Assembly: GCA_031409955.1 (NCBI GenBank)
Contig: JANNYF010000359.1
Coordinates: 1-64,000, forward strand
DNA from: JAFDVL01 sp031409955
Lineage (GTDB): Bacteria; Acidobacteriota; Blastocatellia; RBC074
Length of the DNA: 64,000 nt
Reading direction: 5' to 3'
Shown here: in pieces, positions 51,690 through 58,961 of the stretch
How positions within the stretch are numbered: the first letter of the stretch is position 1
How the letters are laid out: each line of letters begins with the position of its first letter
Notes under the pieces: model-generated
The model's database searches: none
What the model saw: the letters and a program-made list of their open reading frames with translations, nothing else
Told to the model about the DNA's origin: nothing
Translations under genes and position numbers: made by a program

Positions 51690-52985
51690 ATGAAAACAAA
51701 TCCTATGCACCCTCGCCGCAGGCTGTCAGTGTTTCTCCGCTACGTTTTGCTTGCGCTGCTCATCGCGCCGTTACAAGCGCAAACATTGCCCAAAGCCAAG
51801 CCCGAAGAAGTTGGTCTTTCGACCGAACGATTGCAGCGTATCAACGAGGTCATCCAACGCTACATTGACAGCAATCAGATTTCCGGCGCGGTCACACTGG
51901 TTGCGCGCAAAGGCCGCATCGCACATTACGAAGCGCAAGGATTGATGAACCTCGAAGCGAAAACGCCAATCCGCAAAGATGCACTTTTTCGCATGGCTTC
52001 TTCGACGAAACCTGTCGCCAGTGTTGCAATCATGATGCTGATGGAAGAAGGCAAAGTCCGGCTGAGCGATCCTGTTTCCAGATTTATCCCGGAATTCAAA
52101 AACCCTACAGTTGCGATTCCGAAACCGTCAATGCCGCCGCTGCCAGGACAGCCGCCGCCCGCACCGGAAGTCTCCACAATCTTGGCCACGCGTGAAATCA
52201 CTGTGCGCGACCTGTTGACGCATACCTCTGGCTTGGGCAGCGGTGGAAGTTCGGCAGGAGAAATGGCAAAAGTGATGCAAGCACGAAAACCAACCGACAC
52301 GCTGGCCGATTTCATCCCGCGTCTGGGCGCAGTGCCGCTGGATTTTCAACCGGGAACGCAATGGCGCTACAGCGGCTTGGCGGGCATAGATGTTTTGTCG
52401 CGCATCGTCGAGATTGCTTCTGGCCTGACGTTCGATCAGTTTTTGAAGCAGCGCGTGTTCGATCCACTCGGCATGAAAGACACGTTCTTTGCGCTGCCTG
52501 AAGATCGGCAATCGCGCCTGATGACGCTGTATCGCCGCGCGGGAAACAACCTGGAAAAACATCCGAATCAAGCGATGTTGATGAACCGTGCTTACTTTTC
52601 CGGCGCGGGAGGATTGGTCAGCACAGCAGAAGATTACTTTCACTTCGCGCAAATGCTGGCGAATGGCGGACAGCTTAACAGCAAGCGTTTGCTGTCGCCG
52701 CGCACCGTCGAACTGATGTCATCCAATCACGTGGGCGATATGTTTCCCGGACAATTAGGACGCCCGCCCGGCATGGGTTTCGGGTTCGCCGTCGAAGTCG
52801 TGGTAGACGCGATCAAAGCCGATTCGCGCCGCTCCAACGGCAGCTTTGGTTGGGACGGTGCATTCGGCACGCATTTCTGGATAGACCCGAAAGAACAGAT
52901 CGTGGCGGTGCTGATGATTCAGACCGCCAATCGCGGACTCCACCGGGATTTCGAGAATGCGGTGAAGCAGGCGATTGTGGAGTAA
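51690..52985 (+). CDS. Secreted class C beta-lactamase-like serine hydrolase
   Basis: A 431-residue exported protein of the beta-lactamase/penicillin-binding-like family. Signal peptide near residues 12-30, catalytic S-x-x-K at 104-107 (MASSTKPVASVAIMMLMEEGKV), the Y-x-G/N motif in WRYSGLAGIDVL, and a C-terminal HxG-like FGWDGAFGTHFWIDP. Most such environmental proteins are esterases or D-aminopeptidases, not antibiotic resistance enzymes. Start ATG 51690 is chosen for the signal peptide. Confidence 0.88.
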   Translation: MKTNPMHPRRRLSVFLRYVLLALLIAPLQAQTLPKAKPEEVGLSTERLQRINEVIQRYIDSNQISGAVTLVARKGRIAHYEAQGLMNLEAKTPIRKDALFRMASSTKPVASVAIMMLMEEGKVRLSDPVSRFIPEFKNPTVAIPKPSMPPLPGQPPPAPEVSTILATREITVRDLLTHTSGLGSGGSSAGEMAKVMQARKPTDTLADFIPRLGAVPLDFQPGTQWRYSGLAGIDVLSRIVEIASGLTFDQFLKQRVFDPLGMKDTFFALPEDRQSRLMTLYRRAGNNLEKHPNQAMLMNRAYFSGAGGLVSTAEDYFHFAQMLANGGQLNSKRLLSPRTVELMSSNHVGDMFPGQLGRPPGMGFGFAVEVVVDAIKADSRRSNGSFGWDGAFGTHFWIDPKEQIVAVLMIQTANRGLHRDFENAVKQAIVE

Positions 52986-53009
52986 ATTTCAATAAGGCTG
53001 AAGAGAGAG

Positions 53010-53102
53010 TACGGAACAAACGGAAATAGCGGAACAGACAGAAAAAGACTTTGTTTCATACTTTCTCTTTCCGTGTATTCCGTTATTTCCGTCTGTTCCG
53101 TA
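53010..53102. repeat. 25-bp imperfect inverted repeat between hydrolase genes
   Basis: TACGGAACAAACGGAAATAG (from 53010) pairs with 53078-53102 with two mismatches. It is built from CGGAA-type units (CGGAACA, CGGAAATA, CGGAACAGA) and lies in a 163-base gap without genes. Confidence 0.7.
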
Positions 53103-53148
53103 TTCGCTCTTTTGCTTTTTAGTTCACCCAAAACGTCGAGATAATCAA

Positions 53149-54273
53149 ATGAAAACCAACCTGCTTTTTCTCCTCGCCGCACTGCTCATCGCGGCAAACA
53201 GCTTCGCGCAAACGCCGCCACCCGATGGTCTCGTGTCTCCCGAAGTCCACCCGGATGGCAAAGTCACATTTCGCCTTCGCGCTGCCAAAGCTGCCGAAGT
53301 AACGCTGTATGGCGATTGGATGCAGCCCGGTTCCAAACATCCAATGACCAAAGATGCAGAAGGCATTTGGAGCACGACGATCAGTTCGATTGAAGCGACG
53401 ATCCATTTGTATTCGTTCACGGTAGACGGCATCACGATGGCCGATCCGGTGAATCCGCGCATCAAGTTACGGCAACGCACTTCGGCGAGTCTGGTAGAAG
53501 TCCCCGCCAAAGGTGCGCCGTGGGAAGCGCGCGATGTGCCGCACGGCAGCGTAGATGTGAACTGGCAGCGCACTGCTGTCATCAATGGCGAGACGCGGCA
53601 GATTTTTGTCTACTTGCCGCCCGGCTATGAAAAGAATCCGAAGCAGCGGTATCCCGTGCTGTATTTGCTGCACGGCAGCGGCGACACCGCCGAAAGCTGG
53701 ACGCAGGTGGGCGCTACGAATTTGATCCTCGACAATCTGATCGCGGAAAAGAAAGCCAAGCCGATGATCGTGGTGATGCCGCTTGGGCATGCGGCTCCCT
53801 TTGGCTCGCCAGCAGCCAAGAACACGCCGCTGATGGAAGAGTACATGCTCAAAGACCTGCTGCCGTGGGCCGAAGCCAAATATCGCATCGCTCCTGGACG
53901 GCAGAATCGCGCAATGGCCGGGCTTTCGATGGGCGGCGGGCAAACGTTCAATATTGGCTTTGGGCATTTGGATTTGTTCAGCGCACTGGGCGTTTTCAGT
54001 TCTGCGCCGGGGCCGGATTTTGCTACGAAATTCAAAGCGTTGCTGGAGGATGCGAAAGGCACGAACGCGAAATTGAATGTGTTCTGGTATGCGAACGGCG
54101 ACAAAGACCCTGTGTTTACGCGGGCGAAAGACACTTCGGCATTGCTCACCAAACATCAGATTCGGCACACCTTCCGCGTGATCGAAAACGGCCTGCACAC
54201 GTGGCCAGTGTGGCGACGTTGTTTGAGTGAATTTGTGCCGCTGTTGTTTAGTGGCAACAAAACTGGGGCGTAA
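53149..54273 (+). CDS. Secreted esterase with N-terminal E-set/CBM48-like domain
   Basis: A 374-residue exported protein: signal peptide (NLLFLLAALLIAANSFAQT), an Ig-like E-set domain at about 25-110 (GKVTFRLRAAKAAEVTLYGDW), then an esterase D/enterochelin esterase-like alpha/beta hydrolase with YLPPGYEKNPKQRYPVLYLLHGSGD and nucleophile serine in AGLSMGGGQT. Such esterases cleave acetyl or feruloyl groups from plant polysaccharides or siderophore esters. The paralogue follows at 54558. Confidence 0.88.
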   Translation: MKTNLLFLLAALLIAANSFAQTPPPDGLVSPEVHPDGKVTFRLRAAKAAEVTLYGDWMQPGSKHPMTKDAEGIWSTTISSIEATIHLYSFTVDGITMADPVNPRIKLRQRTSASLVEVPAKGAPWEARDVPHGSVDVNWQRTAVINGETRQIFVYLPPGYEKNPKQRYPVLYLLHGSGDTAESWTQVGATNLILDNLIAEKKAKPMIVVMPLGHAAPFGSPAAKNTPLMEEYMLKDLLPWAEAKYRIAPGRQNRAMAGLSMGGGQTFNIGFGHLDLFSALGVFSSAPGPDFATKFKALLEDAKGTNAKLNVFWYANGDKDPVFTRAKDTSALLTKHQIRHTFRVIENGLHTWPVWRRCLSEFVPLLFSGNKTGA

Positions 54274-54379
54274 GACAAATTTGAGATTTGAAATGCGAGA
54301 TTTGAAATGGGTAAGAACCTATTATTAGCGGAAATTTGTAAGTCTTCAGCCCTCTTCGTCCCAGCGGGACGGTTGAGTT

Positions 54380-54510
54380 TAGGCAGGTCATTTATGGCCT
54401 GTTATGTAAAAAGAAGTGACCCCGTCGCGTAGCGACGATTGAGCTGATTCAATCGTCACTACGCGACGGATAAATCAGCTAAACCAAGCAGGCCATAAAT
54501 GACCTGCCTA
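54380..54510. repeat. Nested inverted repeat (two arms each side)
   Basis: Outer arms TAGGCAGGTCATTTATGGCC (from 54380) and 54489-54510 are perfect over 22 bases. Inner arms CGTCGCGTAGCGACGATTGA (54423-54442) and 54449-54468 pair with one mismatch. The whole can fold into one long cruciform. It fills most of a 284-base gap that otherwise shows only the GAGATTTGAAAT-type repeat at 54284-54307. Confidence 0.8.
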
Positions 54511-54557
54511 AGTTCAAATGCCGCTACGCGGCTGAATAAGTATGGAGATTTATTGAT

Positions 54558-55730
54558 ATGAAAATACGAAATCAATTGCTTGCAACCATCAGCCTGCTTC
54601 TGCTGGCGACTACGTTTTCACTAGCACAACCGCCACAACGAACGCCAACGCCGAATGACACGCTGAAGTCGCCGGAAGTGTTGTCCGACAGCCGCGTCGC
54701 CTTTCGCATCTACGCGCCGAAAGCCAGCGAAGTCATGCTCGGCGGCGATTGGATTTCGCAAGGCTTGGGCACGGGCGGCAAGCTCGAAAAAGATGCGCAA
54801 GGCGTCTGGTCAATTACGGTCGGGCCGTTGCCAGCGGATTTTTACAGTTACTCCCTCACAGTAGACGGCGTGCGCACGCTTGATCCGAAAAACGCGCTCA
54901 TCAAACAGGGCACCACCAGCGTAGACAATATGGTCTTTGTGCCGGGGGACGCTGCCGCATATCAAGACACCAAAGCCGTACCGCACGGCGAGATTCGCAA
55001 AGTCTTGTATCAATCCACAACGCTCAGCGCTGAGCGACGATTGCACATCTACTTTCCGCCTGGCTACGAAACCAGCAAGGCGAAATATCCGGTCTTTTAT
55101 CTGCTACATGGCGGCGGCGATGAAGATTCCGGGTGGAGTACGATTGGACGCGCCGGCTTCATCCTCGACAACCTGATCGCGGCGAACAAAGCGAAACCGA
55201 TGCTGGTTGTAATGCCCAACGGCAGCTTGCCGCGTCCGCCCGTTGTGCCGGGCGCTGCGCCTGATCCCGCGTTGAATGCGGCCTTGCAGGAGCGGTTCAC
55301 GAATGAATTGCTGAAAGACGTCGTGCCATTTGTCGAAAAGAATTATCGTGTGATGAGCGGCAGCGCCAACCGTGCGTTGGCCGGGCTTTCGATGGGCGGC
55401 GGGCAAACGCTGCGGACTGTAACGAGCAACCCCGATCAATTCGCGTATGTTGGCGTTTGGAGTATGGGTGTGCCGGTGCAAGCCTCCGCCGATTTTGAAA
55501 AACGCAGCGAGATGTTTTTGGGCAGCGCCGACAAGGTCAACAAGCAAATCAAGCTGCTCTCGATCACTTGTGGCGAGAAAGATACGTTGGCGATTGCAGG
55601 CTCGAAAAACCTGGACGAGATTTTGAAGAAGCACAACATCAAACACGAAACGACGATTACCAGCGGTGCGCACACCTGGATCAATTGGCGTCGTTATTTG
55701 AATGAGTACGCGCAGAAGCTGTTTCGATAA
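54558..55730 (+). CDS. Secreted esterase, paralogue of the preceding esterase
   Basis: A 390-residue exported protein: signal peptide (LLATISLLLLATTFSLAQ), E-set domain (RVAFRIYAPKASEVMLGGDWI), then an esterase domain with YFPPGYETSKAKYPVFYLLHGGGD and catalytic serine in AGLSMGGGQTLRTV; acid and histidine near TCGEKDTLAI and GAHTWINWRRYL. Same architecture as 53149; the two arose by duplication and now differ substantially. GGAG stands before the ATG. Probably acts on ester-linked substituents of a carbohydrate. Confidence 0.88.
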   Translation: MKIRNQLLATISLLLLATTFSLAQPPQRTPTPNDTLKSPEVLSDSRVAFRIYAPKASEVMLGGDWISQGLGTGGKLEKDAQGVWSITVGPLPADFYSYSLTVDGVRTLDPKNALIKQGTTSVDNMVFVPGDAAAYQDTKAVPHGEIRKVLYQSTTLSAERRLHIYFPPGYETSKAKYPVFYLLHGGGDEDSGWSTIGRAGFILDNLIAANKAKPMLVVMPNGSLPRPPVVPGAAPDPALNAALQERFTNELLKDVVPFVEKNYRVMSGSANRALAGLSMGGGQTLRTVTSNPDQFAYVGVWSMGVPVQASADFEKRSEMFLGSADKVNKQIKLLSITCGEKDTLAIAGSKNLDEILKKHNIKHETTITSGAHTWINWRRYLNEYAQKLFR

Positions 55731-55758
55731 ATCATTCGATGAAGCCGGAGCCTGACCG

Positions 55759-56649
55759 ATGAACGATTTCACTGCCTCACGCCGCACGTTTCTGCTTGGT
55801 TCAATGGGGCTGGCGGCAGCAAAACTCGTACACGCGCAAACTGCGCCGCTCACTGCCGGGCAGGTGATTGAGCGGATCAAGACTCAAGTTGGCATTCCGT
55901 GGCGTGCGCAGACGGTAGACAACATCATCGCGGGCAAGGCGGAAACGCCCGTCAAGGGGATTGCTACGACGATGATGGCCACGCTGGATGTTGTGCAACG
56001 CGCGGCTGCTGCGGGGAAGAATATGGTCATCACACACGAATCCACGTTCTTCTCGCATCAGGATCGCGTTGACCAAATTCAGCAAGACCCGACGTATCAG
56101 TCCAAGCTCGACTTTCTCAATAAAAACAACATGGTCGTGTTCCACTTCCACGATCATTGGCACGGGCGCAAACCGGACGGCATCGCTACGGGGATGATTC
56201 GGGAATTGGGTTGGGAAAAGAACGCTGACCCGCAGACGCCGCGAATGTTTACCTTTCCTGGTATTTCGCTCGCACGTTTGGCGAAAGAGATGCAAACCAA
56301 GCTGAAGATTCGTACGATGCGTGTCGTCGGTGATCCCAACTTACAAGTGAAGCGCGTGCTGGCAAGTTGGGGCAATGTGAGCTTGATGCCGGGTCTCCCG
56401 TTTCTGGCGCGCCCAGATGTTGATGTTCTTGTAGTCGGAGAAACGCACGAATGGGAATTGGTCGAATATGCGCAGGACGCGATTGCTTCCGGCCAAAAGA
56501 AGGCGTTGATTGTGCTGGGACATGTCGTGTCAGAGCAAGCGGGCATGAAGTATTGCGCCGAATGGCTGAAGGGCTTCGTCAAAGAAGTGCCGATTGAATT
56601 CATTGCGGCGGCGGAACCGTTCTGGCGTCCCGACAAACCCGTGCAATAA
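55759..56649 (+). CDS. Nif3-like dinuclear metal-centre protein with Tat-like signal
   Basis: A 296-residue protein starting with SRRTFLLGSMGLAAAKLVHAQ, a twin-arginine signal, followed by a NIF3/YbgI-like fold: QVIERIKTQVGIPW, GIATTMMATLDVVQRAAAAGKNMVITHESTFF (metal His) and a C-terminal ETHEWE-VEYAQDAIA segment with HVVSEQAG. Cytosolic NIF3 proteins bind two metals and are of unclear function; exported ones are rarer. Lies 28 bases after the esterase gene, with CCGGAGC as ribosome site. Confidence 0.82.
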   Translation: MNDFTASRRTFLLGSMGLAAAKLVHAQTAPLTAGQVIERIKTQVGIPWRAQTVDNIIAGKAETPVKGIATTMMATLDVVQRAAAAGKNMVITHESTFFSHQDRVDQIQQDPTYQSKLDFLNKNNMVVFHFHDHWHGRKPDGIATGMIRELGWEKNADPQTPRMFTFPGISLARLAKEMQTKLKIRTMRVVGDPNLQVKRVLASWGNVSLMPGLPFLARPDVDVLVVGETHEWELVEYAQDAIASGQKKALIVLGHVVSEQAGMKYCAEWLKGFVKEVPIEFIAAAEPFWRPDKPVQ

Positions 56650-56675
56650 ATCGGACGGCGTTGGTCACAGGCGTC

Positions 56676-56739
56676 AGAGTACCAGCTTTAGCTGGGCTTT
56701 ACCTTGGCCAGCGTACGGCCCAGCTAAAGCTGGTACTCT
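56676..56739. repeat. 21-bp perfect inverted repeat
   Basis: AGAGTACCAGCTTTAGCTGG (from 56676) and 56719-56739 are exact reverse complements with a 22-base loop; each arm also contains the smaller palindrome CCAGCTTTAGCTGG-like core. It fills the 118-base gap before the carboxylesterase. Confidence 0.8.
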
Positions 56740-56767
56740 AACACTTGAATGGCAAGGGATTCGTTTT

Positions 56768-58318
56768 ATGAAAATCGTTATGCTTAGTGGCTTGATTTTG
56801 CTCGCGGTGTTTGCGCTTGCGCCAATGCACAGCGCCGCCGTTAACGGCACAGTGAAAGTAGAAAGCGGTTCACTCGAAGGCACTGCGACCGCTTCCGGTA
56901 TTCGTGTTTTCAAAGGCATTCCGTATGCTGCGCCGCCCGTCGGCGATTTGCGTTGGCGACCGCCGACACCGCCTGCTAAATGGACTGGCGTGCGACCGGC
57001 TGACAAATTTTCTGACAGTTGCATGCAAGTTCTGGGGCGTTCGCGTGAGCCGTGGACGAAAGAGTTCATGGTGCAAAACGAAGCGAGCGAAGCTTGTCTT
57101 TGCCTCAACGTTTGGACAGGCGCGAAGGCTGCCAGTGAAAAGCGTCCCGTGCTAGTCTGGATTCACGGCGGCGGATTTGTTGAAGGCTCCGGCGAAATCA
57201 TCACCTACGACGGCGAAGAACTGGCGAAGAAAGGTGTGGTCGTGGTCACGATCAACCATCGCCTCGGCGTCTTCGGATTTTATACGCATCCTGAATTGAC
57301 GAAAGAATCGCCACAACATGCGTCAGGCAATTATGGTTTGCTTGATATTGTCGCGGCGTTGCAGTGGGTGCAGAAAAACATCGCGGCGTTTGGCGGCGAT
57401 CCGAGTCGCGTGACGATTGCGGGGCAATCCGCCGGAGCCGTAGCCGTGCATACGTTGACGGCTTCGCCGTTGGCGAAAGGTTTGTTCCATCGCGCGATTG
57501 CCGAAAGCGGTTCGAGCCTTGGGCGGCGCACGCGTGACCTCAGTGATTCTGAAAAAGACGGCGTGAAATGGGCTGAAACCAAAGGTGCAAATTCACTGAA
57601 AGAATTGCGCGCCAAGCCTGCTGCCGATTTGATGGGCGGCACGCGCTCTGGCCCGGTCGTGGATGGCTGGTTTTTACCTGCGGACACGGCGGCGATCTTT
57701 GCCCAAGGCAAGCAAAACGATGTGCCAATGCTCACCGGATTGACCGCCGACGAAGGCAGTTCTTCGCCCACCTACGGCAAGGTCAAAGCCGAAGATTTCA
57801 CCAAACAAGTACAGCAACGTTTCGGTGCGCAAGCCGACGCATTGCTGAAACTCTATCCATCAAATGACCAAACGCAATCCGGCCTTTCACAAAAGCAAAG
57901 CGCCCGCGATCAAGGTTTGGTTTCGATGTATTTGTGGGCAACGGAACGCGCGAAAACCAGCAAGACAAAGGCATACACGTATTACTTCACGCGCGGCATC
58001 CCGTGGCCGGAGCATCCTGAATTCGGTGCGTTTCATACGGGCGATGTGCCGTATTTCTTTGCAAATCTCAAACACCTGAATCGCCCGTGGGAAACCGTAG
58101 ATCGCAAGCTTTCCGAAACGGCGTCGAGTTATTGGGCGAACTTCGCCAAGACGGGCAATCCGAATGGCAAAGGCTTACCGAACTGGCCTGCGTTCGATGC
58201 GGGACAACAAGTCACAATGGAACTGGGCGAAAAGATTGGTGCGCGACCTGTGGCAGAGAAAGACAAGCTGGCTTTCTTTGCGCAGTATTTTGCCCGGCAA
58301 CGAGAAGGGCAAAGATAA
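56768..58318 (+). CDS. Secreted type B carboxylesterase
   Basis: A 516-residue exported protein: signal peptide (MLSGLILLAVFALAPMHSAA), then a full type B carboxylesterase: VFKGIPYAAPPVGDLRWRPP near the start, the oxyanion region VWIHGGGFVEGSG, catalytic Ser in TIAGQSAGAVAVH, Glu in TADEGSS and His in FGAFHTGDVPYFF. Hydrolyses carboxylic esters. The start 56768 is chosen for the signal peptide and an AAGGGA upstream. Confidence 0.9.
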   Translation: MKIVMLSGLILLAVFALAPMHSAAVNGTVKVESGSLEGTATASGIRVFKGIPYAAPPVGDLRWRPPTPPAKWTGVRPADKFSDSCMQVLGRSREPWTKEFMVQNEASEACLCLNVWTGAKAASEKRPVLVWIHGGGFVEGSGEIITYDGEELAKKGVVVVTINHRLGVFGFYTHPELTKESPQHASGNYGLLDIVAALQWVQKNIAAFGGDPSRVTIAGQSAGAVAVHTLTASPLAKGLFHRAIAESGSSLGRRTRDLSDSEKDGVKWAETKGANSLKELRAKPAADLMGGTRSGPVVDGWFLPADTAAIFAQGKQNDVPMLTGLTADEGSSSPTYGKVKAEDFTKQVQQRFGAQADALLKLYPSNDQTQSGLSQKQSARDQGLVSMYLWATERAKTSKTKAYTYYFTRGIPWPEHPEFGAFHTGDVPYFFANLKHLNRPWETVDRKLSETASSYWANFAKTGNPNGKGLPNWPAFDAGQQVTMELGEKIGARPVAEKDKLAFFAQYFARQREGQR

Positions 58319-58385
58319 AGAAAAGCGGCGGGGAAGCGCCATCATTCAGCGGTGTATTGCTTCGTTGCCAATGAGAGTTTTCGCT

Positions 58386-58943
58386 ATGAAAAACATAATT
58401 GCCCTATTACTTGTATTCAGCATCGCTTTTATACTTCTCTCCTGCGGGAATCCTCCTCCGCAACAAGTATTCGGCATTGCAGTACTGAACAGCAATCTGC
58501 TCTTCGGCTTTGCCGGGTCGGGTATGCAACGGGAATTGGCAAGCCCTTCTGAAAAGCTGACGGATGAAAAAACGGGTGCCTCTGCTCCAATGAAAAGGGC
58601 GGAAGTGGTGAAAACAAAACTGGAAGCAGTCGAAACCAATTATGGAAAAGTGAAGGCGCTGAGTAGCAATGAAGATGCCAAAGAAATGTTGAATGCATCG
58701 CTTGCGTTATATGAATTTGCAATTCCTGTTTATAAAAATGAATATACCCAATTGGCAAGGTTGTACGATGAAGGTGCATCTACAGATCAAATTGCCGCAC
58801 TGGAAAAAACGATCCCTGAAAAGTATGGCGCAAGGTTTGAAGAACTCTACAAGTCCCTTGGCACAGCCGGCAAAGCTTACGCCGCAAAGCACAATATCCC
58901 AGTCAGAGAAGTGAACCCCGCACCACAAACCCGCAAAGAATAA
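58386..58943 (+). CDS. Bacteroidota-like lipoprotein of unknown function
   Basis: A 185-residue lipoprotein: signal ending in FILLSCGN (lipobox with Cys19), then helical, Lys/Glu-rich sequence (MKRAEVVKTKLEAVETNYGKVKALSS). The segment LASPSEKLTDEKTGASA suggests a flexible linker. Base composition is visibly more AT-rich than its neighbours and the LLSCGN style is typical of Bacteroidota, so transfer is likely. An in-frame ATG at 58371 is an alternative start. Function not known; nearby redox genes give no clear clue. Confidence 0.65.
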   Translation: MKNIIALLLVFSIAFILLSCGNPPPQQVFGIAVLNSNLLFGFAGSGMQRELASPSEKLTDEKTGASAPMKRAEVVKTKLEAVETNYGKVKALSSNEDAKEMLNASLALYEFAIPVYKNEYTQLARLYDEGASTDQIAALEKTIPEKYGARFEELYKSLGTAGKAYAAKHNIPVREVNPAPQTRKE

Positions 58944-58961
58944 AATTGGAGTTATTGATAG

